DNA from: Microvirga puerhi
GTDB lineage: Bacteria; Pseudomonadota; Alphaproteobacteria; Rhizobiales; Beijerinckiaceae
Assembly: GCF_020089865.1 (NCBI RefSeq)
Contig: NZ_JAIRBM010000027.1
Coordinates: 1 to 55,190, forward strand
Length of the DNA stretch: 55,190 nt
Direction of reading: 5' to 3'
Shown here: in pieces, positions 32,643-41,513 of the stretch
Numbering within the stretch: position 1 is the first letter of the stretch
Layout: each line of letters opens with the position of its first letter
The notes under the pieces: model-generated
Told to the model about the DNA's origin: nothing
The model's database searches: none
Seen by the model: only the letters and a program-made list of their open reading frames with translations
Made by a program: the position numbers and the translations under genes

Positions 32643-33851
32643 TCATTCTGACGCTTGCCTTGGTTCGCGCGAGCGGTTCTGAACAGCGTCGGCTAGCCTG
32701 AACGCCAATGGGTTCAGGGTGATCGAGAAGATCGCGCCGGCCACGATCAGGCTCTGGCCCTCGGATGGCAGGAGGCCCAGTCCCAGCCCCAGCGTGGCAA
32801 GGATGAACGAGAACTCTCCAATCTGCGCCAGGGCCGCCGCAATCCGGATCGCCGTGTGGAGCGGACGCCGGAAGGCGCTCACGATCAGGAACGCGGCCAG
32901 CGACTTGCCGCCCATGATGATCGCGATCGTCACCAGCAGGTGCAGTGGCCGCTCGACCAGGATCAACGGATCGAACAGCATGCCGACGGCAACGAAGAAC
33001 AGCACCGTGAAGACATCCTGGAGCGGCTGCATCTCCAGAGCCGCGCGCTCGCTGTGTGTAGAGAGGTTGATGACCATGCCGGCAAAGAACGCACCTAGGG
33101 CAAAGGACACGCCGAAGAGCACGGCCGCTCCGAATGCGATACCGATGGCTGAGATCACGACGGCCAAAGTGAACAGTTCGCGCGAGCCAGTCGCGACGAC
33201 TCGGTCCAGCAGCCACGGAAGCACCCGTGCGCCGACGACCAGCATCATGGCGATGAACGCTCCGACCTTCACGAGCGTCCATCCTAGAATCACGAGCAGC
33301 CCCGCCTGGGCCTCGGACCGCCCGCCGAGAGAGGGCGCCAGCGCCGGGAGGAGGACGAGAACCAGCACCGTGACCAAGTCTTCGACCAGCAGCCATCCTA
33401 CCGCGATCTGGCCGTCCGGAGTGTCGACCTTGCCGCGCTCTTCCAAAGTGCGCAGGAGCACGACCGTGCTGGCAACTGACAGCGCTAAGCCGAACACCAA
33501 GTCCGCACCCAGCGGCCACCCCCAGAACCAGGCGGCGACGGCCCCGAGCGTTGTCGCGACGGCGATTTGCAGGATGGCGCCCGGGACCGCGATGGCTCGC
33601 ACCGCCAACAGGCTCTGCAGGGAAAAATGCATGCCGACGCCAAACATCATCAGCATGACGCCAATCTCGGCGAGTTGTGTCGCAACCCGCGGGTCTGCGA
33701 CATAGCCCGGAGTGAATGGTCCTACCACGACCCCAGCCGCGAGGTAGCCGAGGATCTGCGGCAGCTTGAGTCGCAATGCCAGCATTCCGCACAGGAATGC
33801 GCCCGCGAGACCGGCGGCCATCGTTGCGATAAGGGCGACATCGTGCGGCAT
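32643..33851 (-). CDS. CPA2-family cation:proton antiporter, membrane domain only
   Basis: The 402-residue protein has about twelve membrane segments. KefB/YbaL-type features are ILGYLAAGVVVGPFTPGYVADPRVATQLAEIGVMLMMFGVGMHFSLQSL near 30-80, LALSVASTVVLLRTLEERG near 120, and GVSFALGAFFAGMVINLS. It would exchange K+ or Na+ for protons across the inner membrane. The chain stops soon after the membrane domain (ADAVQNRSREPRQASE), so the RCK/TrkA-N gating domain of the long relatives is absent. ATG 33851 fits the start of the first helix, although its ribosome site is weak; the frame runs upstream over the GH79 promoter. Confidence 0.82.
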   Translation of the reverse strand: MPHDVALIATMAAGLAGAFLCGMLALRLKLPQILGYLAAGVVVGPFTPGYVADPRVATQLAEIGVMLMMFGVGMHFSLQSLLAVRAIAVPGAILQIAVATTLGAVAAWFWGWPLGADLVFGLALSVASTVVLLRTLEERGKVDTPDGQIAVGWLLVEDLVTVLVLVLLPALAPSLGGRSEAQAGLLVILGWTLVKVGAFIAMMLVVGARVLPWLLDRVVATGSRELFTLAVVISAIGIAFGAAVLFGVSFALGAFFAGMVINLSTHSERAALEMQPLQDVFTVLFFVAVGMLFDPLILVERPLHLLVTIAIIMGGKSLAAFLIVSAFRRPLHTAIRIAAALAQIGEFSFILATLGLGLGLLPSEGQSLIVAGAIFSITLNPLAFRLADAVQNRSREPRQASE

Positions 33852-34047
33852 GGCAAGGATGGGTCCTTTGGGCTCCAAATCCGATGACGGTTTGCTCGGA
33901 ATGGCAGGCGCCGGGACAACGCTGGAGACGGGGGAACGGATCGAAGCAGGCGCTTGGACCATTCCGACTCCGGACTCAATTCGCGCCGGAACGGCAGGAA
34001 GTGCGCTCCGTTGTCCCTGCGTGTCACTCTTCCGGTGGAGGCAGGCG

Positions 34048-35661
34048 ATGAGGCGCGACCGGTCGCAAGGGTTGTCCGCTAGCCTAACTCTCGCATTCCT
34101 CGCCGCGGGACTGGGCAGCCCGGTCATGGCACAATCCGTTTCCCTGAAACCGGCCGCGATGCCGAAGCTCGGCACGGTCGACGAGCGCTATCAGTCGTAC
34201 AATGTCGAGATGCTGGAGGTCACCGGCGGCAGGTTCTGGCGGCCCTATGGCCCGGACCTCAAAGCCGCCCTGCGCCAGCCCGCGCCCACGTCGGCAGCCC
34301 AGTCGAACGGCGATACGCCTCCCGGCATGAACCCGGCCGTGTACGAGTACCGACCGCCCATCGACCTAGCCAACCCGCGCCTGCGCAAGCTGGCCGCCGC
34401 CCTTGGACCCGCCTATGTTCGCGTCAGCGGCACCTGGGCCAACACCACCTACTTTCCAGACGATGGACAAGCCCCATCAACGCCACCACCCGGCTTCATG
34501 GGCGTTCTGACCCAACAGCAGTGGAAGGGCGTGGTCGACTTTGCGAAGGCGGTCGACGCGGAGATCATCACCTCGTTCGCCACTGGCGTCGGCACCCGAA
34601 ATCCCCAAGGCATCTGGACCCCGGAGCAGGCGAAACGGCTCCTCGGCTACACTCGCTCGATGGGCGGTCGCATCGCGGCGGCGGAGTGGATGAATGAGCC
34701 GACGCTGGCCACTATGGGCGGGGCGCCGCAAGGGTACGACGCGGCTGCCTATGGCCGTGACTTCAAGCGGTTCCGCGCCTTCGCCGACCAGGCCGCTCCG
34801 GACATGATCGTCCTCGGGCCCGGCTCTGTCGGTGAGACAACGGGCAACTGGGGCGTCATCTCCAGCTATGACAGCGCCCAGGTGCTGAAGACACGCGACC
34901 TGTTGGTCGCGTCCCAATCGGCTCCTGTTGACGCATTCTCCTATCACCACTACGGGGCAGTCTCGCTGCGCTGCGCCCCGGCCTCCCAGACCACACAGGA
35001 GGCCGCGCTCACGGAGGACTGGCTCGGGCGCACCGATCAGACCCTTGCTTTCTACCGGACGCTGCGAAACAGATTCGAGCCCGGTAAGCCGTTCTGGCTC
35101 ACCGAAACTGCCGATGCTGCCTGCGGCGGCAATCCGTGGGCTGGCACCTTTCTCGACACGTTCCGCTACCTCGACCAGCTCGGCCGCCTCGCCAAGCAGG
35201 AGGTCAGGGTTGTCGCCCATAACACGCTGGTGGCGAGCGACTATGGCCTACTGAACGACAAGACCCTGGAACCGAAGCCCAACTATTGGGCGGCGCTGCT
35301 GTGGCGGCGGCTCATGGGATCCACCGTGCTAGAGACCGAGGTTCCCATCCAGGAGGGCTTCCATATCTATGCCCACTGCCTACGCGGCACGCCCGGAGGC
35401 GTCGCGGTACTGGCCATCAACAATAGCCGGACAAAGCCGAGTGCGGTCGAGATCCCCAAAGCGGCGGAAGGCTACACGTTGACGGCGCCGCAGCTGGAAT
35501 CCGCCAGCCTCCGGTTGAACGGGCAGAAGGTGAAGCTCGGTGTCCAGGATGAACTTCCGGATCTGCAGGCCCGTCGCCTTTCAGCAGGACGGGTCGAGAT
35601 CGCACCTGCGAGCATCACCTTCCTTGCCGTTCCGGAGGCGGGAAATCCCAGCTGCCGATAG
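34048..35661 (+). CDS. Secreted GH79-like (heparanase/glucuronidase-type) glycoside hydrolase
   Basis: The 537-residue protein begins with a signal peptide (ASLTLAFLAAGLGSPVMA-Q). The TIM-barrel region contains AAEWMNEPTLATMGG near 210, with the acid/base Glu in N-E-P, and KPFWLTETADAACGGNPWAGTFLDTFRYLDQLG near 345, with the likely nucleophile Glu. The next part, PNYWAALLWRRLMGSTVLE followed by IYAHC and VLAINNS, parallels the end of heparanase. GH79 enzymes cleave glucuronic-acid-containing glycans. Start 34048 lies six bases after GGAGG. The 3' end overlaps the opposite DUF gene by 47 bases. Exact substrate unknown. Confidence 0.72.
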   Translation: MRRDRSQGLSASLTLAFLAAGLGSPVMAQSVSLKPAAMPKLGTVDERYQSYNVEMLEVTGGRFWRPYGPDLKAALRQPAPTSAAQSNGDTPPGMNPAVYEYRPPIDLANPRLRKLAAALGPAYVRVSGTWANTTYFPDDGQAPSTPPPGFMGVLTQQQWKGVVDFAKAVDAEIITSFATGVGTRNPQGIWTPEQAKRLLGYTRSMGGRIAAAEWMNEPTLATMGGAPQGYDAAAYGRDFKRFRAFADQAAPDMIVLGPGSVGETTGNWGVISSYDSAQVLKTRDLLVASQSAPVDAFSYHHYGAVSLRCAPASQTTQEAALTEDWLGRTDQTLAFYRTLRNRFEPGKPFWLTETADAACGGNPWAGTFLDTFRYLDQLGRLAKQEVRVVAHNTLVASDYGLLNDKTLEPKPNYWAALLWRRLMGSTVLETEVPIQEGFHIYAHCLRGTPGGVAVLAINNSRTKPSAVEIPKAAEGYTLTAPQLESASLRLNGQKVKLGVQDELPDLQARRLSAGRVEIAPASITFLAVPEAGNPSCR

Positions 35662-36256
35662 GGCTGTTAGGCCGTTTCGGATTGGCCAGGTCCCTCCGGA
35701 CGCCAGTGACACCGGTCCAGGCGGGAGGGTCGCTCGCTGGAAACGACTCGCGGTTGGCCTCCTCGACGGGATCGGGCGCGTGGCCGGTCGTCACGGGGCG
35801 GGTCAGATGTTCCGCCAGCTCGCCATGCACGATCGCACCGCCAACGGCCTGCATGCGGACGGCAAGGGACGAAGGTCCGTTCTCGGTGATCTCGGCAACC
35901 AGCGCGACCTCTCCGGGCCTCAATTGAGCTGTGATCTGTTGCCGAAACCCTTTACGGTCGTCCCGATCAATCAGATCCGCCTCCCGTCCGATCAAGGCTC
36001 CTCCAACGGCTCCGATCACGGCCCCGGCTGGGCCGACGGCCAAGCCGGCTACGGCTCCGATCAAAGCCGCAACGGCGGTCCCGATCGGGCCTCCGTCGGC
36101 CACGCGTCTAGCCTGCGAGCGTCCCGCCGCATCCTTTTCGACGACACCCAGCCCATCCAGGGCAATGCTCCCGTCAGTCTGGAGATCCTTCAGGATCCGG
36201 ATCCCTTCGCTCGCCTGTGCCTCGCCAGGAAAAACCATGGCAACCAACTGGCTCAT
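35615..36256 (-). CDS. DUF1269-like protein with glycine-zipper segment
   Basis: This protein of 213 residues has an N-terminal small alpha/beta part (SQLVAMVFPGEAQASEGIRILKDLQTDGSIALDG), a Gly/Ala-rich membrane-like stretch (GTAVAALIGAVAGLAVGPAGAVIGAVGGALIG) and the LVAEITE strand of DUF1269-type proteins. Its C-terminus contains EEANRESFPASDPPAWTG, a tail motif shared by many small stress-related proteins of Rhizobiales. The function is unknown. GGGAGGAGGCG before ATG 36256 fixes the start. It is divergent from a second protein of related build at 36507. Confidence 0.68.
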   Translation of the reverse strand: MSQLVAMVFPGEAQASEGIRILKDLQTDGSIALDGLGVVEKDAAGRSQARRVADGGPIGTAVAALIGAVAGLAVGPAGAVIGAVGGALIGREADLIDRDDRKGFRQQITAQLRPGEVALVAEITENGPSSLAVRMQAVGGAIVHGELAEHLTRPVTTGHAPDPVEEANRESFPASDPPAWTGVTGVRRDLANPKRPNSPIGSWDFPPPERQGR

Positions 36257-36506
36257 CGCCTCCTCCCTCGCTTCCTGCCGAGTTCGGCAAGCAGGTGTCA
36301 GGTAAGTTCCCAAGTCAGTGCCTCATTACTCGGCCACCACGAGTTCCCCCCATAGTCGAGCTCCGTGTTTGAATGGCAGCGAGTCAAGCCGGGTCAGGAC
36401 GGGGGTGTTCCAGCCGGCCGTCGAAAAATCCACCTCCCCTCTCCCCGTTGACCTTGGGAATGCCGAAATCTGTGTCCGTAATCATTCTGCCATCGGAGGC
36501 GACGTT

Positions 36507-37052
36507 ATGCCGGATGGAGAGCAGGAACGGGTGATTGGCGTTCTCCCGTCCGCGGAGGCGTTGCAGGCCACCATCGACCGTCTGGAGCTTGCCGGTTTCG
36601 ACAGGGCCCAGTTTGGTGTGCTCGCTCCACAGGCGGCCGTTGAGGTCTGGCGCCGTCACCCAACCGCGACAGCGACAGACCTCGCGCAGAATCCCGCTGC
36701 CCCGACCGGCGCCTACATGGAGCCGGAGAGCGAAGGCGCGGCCGCCGGCGGTTTGATTGGCAGCCTGTTCTACCTTGGCGCCGGGCTCGCTGCCGGAGGC
36801 ACCATTCTGACCGGCGGCAGCCTAGGGGTTGCTCTCGCAGGGATCGCCGCGGCCGGCGGAGCCGGCGGATTGCTCGGAGCGTTGCTGGCCTACGGCTTCC
36901 ATCACGAGCATGCCCGCTCCATCCTCGATCAGCTTGAACACGGTGGGCTGGTGCTCTGGATCCAACCCCGAACTGCGGAACAACTGGATCTTGCCCAGGC
37001 CGAACTCAAAGCAGCCGGTGCACGGGAGGTCCTGACCCAGACAGGAAGCTGA
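36507..37052 (+). CDS. General-stress-type protein with glycine-zipper membrane segment
   Basis: The 181-residue protein begins ERVIGVLPSAEALQATIDRLELAGFDRAQFGVLA, the alpha/beta start of YflT/17M-like stress proteins. It continues with a long Gly/Ala hydrophobic hairpin (residues about 80-130, LAAGGTILTGGSLGVALAGIAAAGGAGGLLGALL) and ends with GGLVLWIQPRTAEQLDLAQAELKAAGA. A membrane-associated role in osmotic or desiccation stress is plausible but not shown. ATG 36507 is preceded by GGAGG at seven bases. The next small gene follows after 26 bases. Confidence 0.68.
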   Translation: MPDGEQERVIGVLPSAEALQATIDRLELAGFDRAQFGVLAPQAAVEVWRRHPTATATDLAQNPAAPTGAYMEPESEGAAAGGLIGSLFYLGAGLAAGGTILTGGSLGVALAGIAAAGGAGGLLGALLAYGFHHEHARSILDQLEHGGLVLWIQPRTAEQLDLAQAELKAAGAREVLTQTGS

Positions 37053-37078
37053 CGATGAGTCCCGCAAAGGAGTCCGCC

Positions 37079-37357
37079 ATGGGTTATGCAGGTTACGGCA
37101 ACCACTCCGAGCCGCCAGAGCCGGATGCTCCGCAGGAGCCAGGAGGCGCGGATCCGTTCCTTGAAGTCGAGATCGATCATGCCAAGTTCGCCAGGATCAA
37201 ACCAGGCCTGACGCCGCCTTGGCACGAAACCAGTCCGCATCGACGTGACGGCAATCCGACCGTTTCGCCCGAAGCGACCCGTGAGATATCGACCCCCGCA
37301 GAAGGCGCGGGACCATTGCCTACCGAAGGCGATGAAGTCGATCCCGGATTGGGGTGA
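37079..37357 (+). CDS. Small proline-rich hypothetical protein
   Basis: This protein of 92 residues is acidic and rich in Pro and Gly (SEPPEPDAPQEPGGADPF), with a central block FLEVEIDHAKFARIKPGLTPPWHETSPHRR. It is probably disordered. ATG 37079 follows AAAGGAG at six bases; an ATG at 37055 is less well placed. It trails the stress-type gene by 26 bases and is probably cotranscribed. No family recognised. Confidence 0.5.
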   Translation: MGYAGYGNHSEPPEPDAPQEPGGADPFLEVEIDHAKFARIKPGLTPPWHETSPHRRDGNPTVSPEATREISTPAEGAGPLPTEGDEVDPGLG

Positions 37358-37408
37358 AGCTAACTCGCTACGAGGGTCGACGCTTCCGCAGACGATGAGG
37401 AGATCACC

Positions 37409-37591
37409 ATGAACAAGAGCGGAAATCGAACTAGCCCGGAGCAGCAGCCTCAAGGATGTCGGCATGCGTTCGCTGGACGACCAAGTCGATCTGACGCCCG
37501 AAGCGCCGCCAGCCTGCTCGAGCGACTTTTCTCGACTACTTGGATCCGCTGTGCGTCACCCGGAAGATCGTGCCGTTGGCATCATCGCTGA
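37409..37591 (+). CDS. Doubtful small ORF behind a good ribosome site
   Basis: MNKSGNRTSPEQQPQG follows GAGGAG at a fitting distance, but the rest of the 60 codons is Arg/Ser-rich and runs over the 3' end of the opposite sorbosone-dehydrogenase gene. It may be the start of a gene whose end was lost. Confidence 0.22.
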   Translation: MNKSGNRTSPEQQPQGCRHAFAGRPSRSDARSAASLLERLFSTTWIRCASPGRSCRWHHR

Positions 37592-38891
37592 CCAGCAGGG
37601 CGCCGTCACGCGCGACGGCGATGCCGGCGGGCCGGCCCCACACCGTTTTGTCGTCCAGCACGAAGCCCGTCATGAAGTCCTCATACACGCCGGTCGGCTT
37701 GCCGTCCTTCATGCGGGCGCGGATCACCTTGTAACCGGTCCTTTCCTCCCGGTTCCAGGACCCGTGCATCGTGGCGAACGCGTCGCCTCGGTACTCGGCC
37801 GGAAATGCGTTCGCATCGTAGAAGACGAGCTGGAGGGTGGAGGAATGCGCCTGAAGCAGGACATCGGGCACGAGGACCTTGTCCTTCAGGTCGGGGCGCT
37901 CTCCGGCGTGAGCCGGGTCCTCGTTGGCGCCCGTGTAGTACCAGGGCCAGCCATAGAACCCACCCTTCTGCACGGTGGTCAGGAAATCGGGTGCGAGGTT
38001 AGGTCCAATGTGATCGCGTTCGTTGCCCGTGCACCACAGGGTGTCGGTGCCCGGCTGCATGGTCATGCCGGAGCAGTTGCGCAGGCCGGTCGCAAAATTG
38101 CGGACGGTCTCGCCTTCAGGGTCGAACACACGCACCATCGCCCGGTTCTCTTCATCGCCCCAGGCGGCGCCGACCCCGTGCGTCTTCTCGAAAGCCTTGA
38201 TCTCCTCGGGAGATTTGGTCGGCATGTTGGGGGCGACATTGGTCGATGAGCCGATCGAAACGAAGAGGCGCTGGCCATCCTGCGAGACTGCCAGGTCGCG
38301 CGTCCAGTGCCGCTTGGTGGGGATGTCCGGAATGATGACCTGGGCCGGCCCAGTCGCCCTGCGCTCGCCGACACGGTACGGGAAGCGAACGACCTGGTTG
38401 GTCGCCCCCACATAGACATAGTGGGGGGCCGCAGGCGGATAGAACACGATGCCGAACGGCTTTTGAATTCCCTCGGCGAAGACCTCGGGCTTCACCGGCC
38501 CACCCTTGGCTGTCTCGGCGGGGAAGACCAGGACGCGTCCGCTCCCGCTCTCCGCCACGAAGATATCGCCATTCGGGGCGATCCGAATGACGCGGGGTTG
38601 GTTCAGATTTCTGGCGAGCACCTGCACCTTGAAGCCCTCCGGCACGGCCGGCGACTTGCCTTTCGGTGCCGGGACGACGGTGGCCATGTTCTCGAAGTCT
38701 GGTGCTTCGGGGTCATTCTGAGCCAGGCTCGGCGGCGGCAGGTCAGCGGGCCTGATGTGCCGGCTGACGCCGGGGGCGTCCCTCTCCCAGTTGCCGAAGG
38801 CCTCAGCTCCGGTGCGAACCTCCTGGGCGTTCAGGGGGGTCAGCAAGACAAAGGCCAGTGGAAGACCCGTCAGGATCGTGGACGCGCGCAT
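37536..38891 (-). CDS. Secreted PQQ-dependent sugar dehydrogenase (sorbosone dehydrogenase type)
   Basis: The 451-residue protein has a signal peptide (STILTGLPLAFVLLTPLNA-Q) and a beta-propeller with GFKVQVLARNLNQPRVIRIAPNGDIFVAESGSGRV near 85, RDLAVSQDGQRLFVSIGSSTN near 195 and FATGLRNCSGMTMQPGTDTLWCTGNERDHIGPNLAPD near 265. This is the layout of the soluble glucose/L-sorbosone dehydrogenase family. The enzyme would oxidise aldoses or aldehydes in the periplasm with PQQ, although many members have no proven activity. It stands alone, convergent with the small stress-type genes. Confidence 0.82.
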   Translation of the reverse strand: MRASTILTGLPLAFVLLTPLNAQEVRTGAEAFGNWERDAPGVSRHIRPADLPPPSLAQNDPEAPDFENMATVVPAPKGKSPAVPEGFKVQVLARNLNQPRVIRIAPNGDIFVAESGSGRVLVFPAETAKGGPVKPEVFAEGIQKPFGIVFYPPAAPHYVYVGATNQVVRFPYRVGERRATGPAQVIIPDIPTKRHWTRDLAVSQDGQRLFVSIGSSTNVAPNMPTKSPEEIKAFEKTHGVGAAWGDEENRAMVRVFDPEGETVRNFATGLRNCSGMTMQPGTDTLWCTGNERDHIGPNLAPDFLTTVQKGGFYGWPWYYTGANEDPAHAGERPDLKDKVLVPDVLLQAHSSTLQLVFYDANAFPAEYRGDAFATMHGSWNREERTGYKVIRARMKDGKPTGVYEDFMTGFVLDDKTVWGRPAGIAVARDGALLVSDDANGTIFRVTHSGSK

Positions 38892-39351
38892 CGCTGCCTC
38901 CGAAAAGGCTCGCCAGCCCGTGCTGATAAACGGATGGCGTCAATTCCTGGTTCCGCGACGGACGACGCGCGGTCGTCCATCACGCCTGTTGCGGTTCGGA
39001 TCTGAACTGCCTGTTCATTGCTGCTGAGCAATGAAGTGTCCTTGGGCAAGCCTTCATGCCACACGCCGATCTTCCCTGACGGAGATAGGTCAGGATGATG
39101 AGGTCGGCTCATTCTCAATGGCGTAGACAGGAACCGATGATGGCGCTGGCGCGTTGGCGCGATCGCTCCTCGCGGAGGAGTTCGATGGCCAAGACATCGC
39201 TGATTTACAGCATGGCCTTCGACAGCCTCAGGTCATCGCCGTCGCCCCGGGCCCGTTCGGCGACCGGAAGGGCCGCACCAGTCATCGATCTCGGCTGCGG
39301 TGAAGGTGGACTTCGTGATGAAGGCAGGCCGCATGTCAGCAGGAGATCATG
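38892..39351. other. 460 bases without a supported gene
   Basis: This is a divergent promoter region between the secreted dehydrogenase and the amidohydrolase. A plus-strand frame at 39095-39352 has no recognised kinship. Confidence 0.4.
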
Positions 39352-40632
39352 ATGCCTGAACACATCGCCCCGAAAGGCACATCCACGGTTCTGGCCGACA
39401 TGGGCAAGCTGCTGCCCGATCTGGAGGCGCTCTATAAGGACATCCATTCTCATCCCGAACTCTCGATGCAGGAGACCCGCACGGCCGGTATCGCTGCCGA
39501 TCGGCTCAAGAAAGCCGGCTTTGAAGTGACAACCGGCGTCGGCAGGACAGGTGTCGTGGGCTTGCTCCGCAATGGCGATGGACCAACCGTGATGCTGCGC
39601 GCCGATATGGACGCGCTTCCGATCGCCGAGAACACGGGCCTTCCCTATGCCAGCAAGGTCACGGCGACGGATGCCGACGGGAATACCGTGCCGGTCGGAC
39701 ACATGTGCGGCCACGACATGCATGTCACCTGGCTGGTCGGCGCGGCGACCTTGCTGTCGCAGGCCCGCCATGCCTGGAAGGGCACGCTGATGGCCGTCTT
39801 CCAACCGGGGGAGGAAACCGCGCAAGGGGCACAGGCGATGATCGACGACGGTCTGCTCAAACGCTTCCCCATGCCGAAAGTCGTGCTCGGCCAGCACGTC
39901 ATGGTTGGCCCCGCCGGCTTTGTCGCCGGAAGCTCGGGCCCGATCACCTCCGCGGCGGATAGTCTTCAAATCCGCCTGTTCGGCCGCGGGGCGCATGGAT
40001 CGATGCCCCAAGCCAGCATCGATCCTGTCGTCATGGCCGCATCCACCGTCCTGCGGCTCCAGACCATCGTGTCCCGCGAGGTTGCCGCGACCGAGGCGGC
40101 CGTAGTGACGATCGGCGTCCTGCAGGCCGGCACGAAGGAGAACGTCATTCCCGACGATGCGCTCATCAAGCTCAATGTGCGGACCTTCGATGAGGGAGTG
40201 CGCAAGCGCGTGCTCGCGGCGATCGAGCGGATCGTCAATGCCGAGGCCGCAGCCTCGGGTGCCCCGCGCAAGCCGGAGATCACGCCGCTCGACCGCTACC
40301 CGCTGAATGTGAACGACGAAACGGCGAGCAACCGCATCGCCGAGGCTTTTCGCGACTATTTTTCGCCCGAGCGGGTGACGCATACCGGCCCCGCGCCGGC
40401 CAGCGAGGACTTTGGCTGCTTCGGCACCGCATGGCAGGTGCCCTCGGTGTTCTGGTTCGTCGGCGGCACGGATCCGGCGACCTACGCCAAGGCCAAAGCT
40501 GCGGGCAAAGTGAACGACCTGCCGGTCAATCACAGCCCGCAATTCGCGCCGGTCCTGCACCCGACCCTGGAAACGGGCATCGAGGCGCTGGTCGTCGGCG
40601 CTCTGGCCTGGCTTGGATCGGACGAGAGCTGA
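39352..40632 (+). CDS. M20-family amidohydrolase (hippurate-hydrolase-like)
   Basis: The 426-residue M20D protein has the metal ligands in order: RADMDALP near 80, GHMCGHDMHVTWLVGAA near 120 (Cys-Gly-His-Asp), FQPGEETAQGAQAMIDDG near 150 (Glu-Glu) and H183 in VLGQHVMVG. A dimerisation domain (SSGPITSAADSLQIRLFGRGAHGSMP) follows, and VNHSPQFAP holds the last His. Relatives split N-acyl amino acids such as hippurate or indole-acetyl conjugates in the cytoplasm. AGGAG is six bases before ATG 39352; an ATG one codon upstream is too close. The TRIC gene follows 53 bases later. Confidence 0.88.
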   Translation: MPEHIAPKGTSTVLADMGKLLPDLEALYKDIHSHPELSMQETRTAGIAADRLKKAGFEVTTGVGRTGVVGLLRNGDGPTVMLRADMDALPIAENTGLPYASKVTATDADGNTVPVGHMCGHDMHVTWLVGAATLLSQARHAWKGTLMAVFQPGEETAQGAQAMIDDGLLKRFPMPKVVLGQHVMVGPAGFVAGSSGPITSAADSLQIRLFGRGAHGSMPQASIDPVVMAASTVLRLQTIVSREVAATEAAVVTIGVLQAGTKENVIPDDALIKLNVRTFDEGVRKRVLAAIERIVNAEAAASGAPRKPEITPLDRYPLNVNDETASNRIAEAFRDYFSPERVTHTGPAPASEDFGCFGTAWQVPSVFWFVGGTDPATYAKAKAAGKVNDLPVNHSPQFAPVLHPTLETGIEALVVGALAWLGSDES

Positions 40633-40685
40633 AGGAGATGGGTCAGGGATGGCCGCGACTTCCCGATTTTCGCTGACGGGCGAGC

Positions 40686-41354
40686 ATGATGACCATTGAT
40701 GTCTTCGTGCGTATTCTCGACCTGGTCGGCACCTTCGTCTTTGCGATCAGCGGAGCGGTTGCGGCGGTCAATCGCCGCCTCGATATCTTCGGCATTCTGG
40801 TCCTGTCCTTCGTTGCCGGAAACTTCGGAGGAATTACCCGCGACGTGCTGATCGGCGCGGTGCCACCGGCAGCGCTGACGGACAAGTGCTATTTGCTGGT
40901 TTCGGTCCTGGCCGGGCTGATCACCTTTTTCTGGTATGCCGGCGTCCATAGGCTGCGCAGCCCTGTCCTGCTGTTCGACGCTGTCGGCTTGTCGCTCTTT
41001 GCCGTCACGGGCGCTCAAAAGGCGATCTTGTTCGGGCTGAACCCGGTCATGGCCGCCCTTCTCGGCATGCTGACCGGGATCGGCGGCGGCATGACACGCG
41101 ATGTTCTTCTTGCCGAGATACCGCAGGTGTTGCGTTCGGACCTCTATGCCGTGGCAGCCCTTGTTGGTGCCGCCGTTGTCGTTATTGGAGACAGGCTCGG
41201 CTTCTCTTCCGGTGTTTCAGCTCCGGCTGGAGCGGCCTTGTGTTTCGGCCTTCGCTTCATGGCCATCCGGCATGGCTGGCATCTGCCGGTCGCACATCTT
41301 TCCGCGAGGAAGCGCGCCGAAGCAGACACTTCGGATGACGAAGAAGTGTCCTGA
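40686..41354 (+). CDS. TRIC/YadS family (UPF0126) membrane channel protein
   Basis: The 222-residue protein has seven predicted membrane segments in two internal repeats, each with a glycine-rich kink and R-D motif: FVAGNFGGITRDVLIGAVPP near 60 and LTGIGGGMTRDVLLAEIPQVL near 145. These are the marks of bacterial TRIC-type channels and YadS/YicG transporters, some of which carry glycine. ATG 40686 or the next codon is the start. It probably shares a transcript with the amidohydrolase, so release and movement of a small amino acid would fit. Confidence 0.82.
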   Translation: MMTIDVFVRILDLVGTFVFAISGAVAAVNRRLDIFGILVLSFVAGNFGGITRDVLIGAVPPAALTDKCYLLVSVLAGLITFFWYAGVHRLRSPVLLFDAVGLSLFAVTGAQKAILFGLNPVMAALLGMLTGIGGGMTRDVLLAEIPQVLRSDLYAVAALVGAAVVVIGDRLGFSSGVSAPAGAALCFGLRFMAIRHGWHLPVAHLSARKRAEADTSDDEEVS

Positions 41355-41513
41355 ACCGCTGTGTCACAGTTCTAGCGGGCACAACAGTGAGGAGAGCCAT
41401 TTGCAAGAGACGATGAAACTCGATCGACACTTTAGACGCTACGCTTCCTCCAAGAAAACAGGGTTCTATATCGTATGAGCCCCGACGATGAGATCGCGGA
41501 CCTGGGACGACGA

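Noticed and set aside
39205..40560. 451-codon minus-strand frame opposite the amidohydrolase
   Set aside because: The plus-strand M20 enzyme has all metal ligands; the opposite frame has none of any family.
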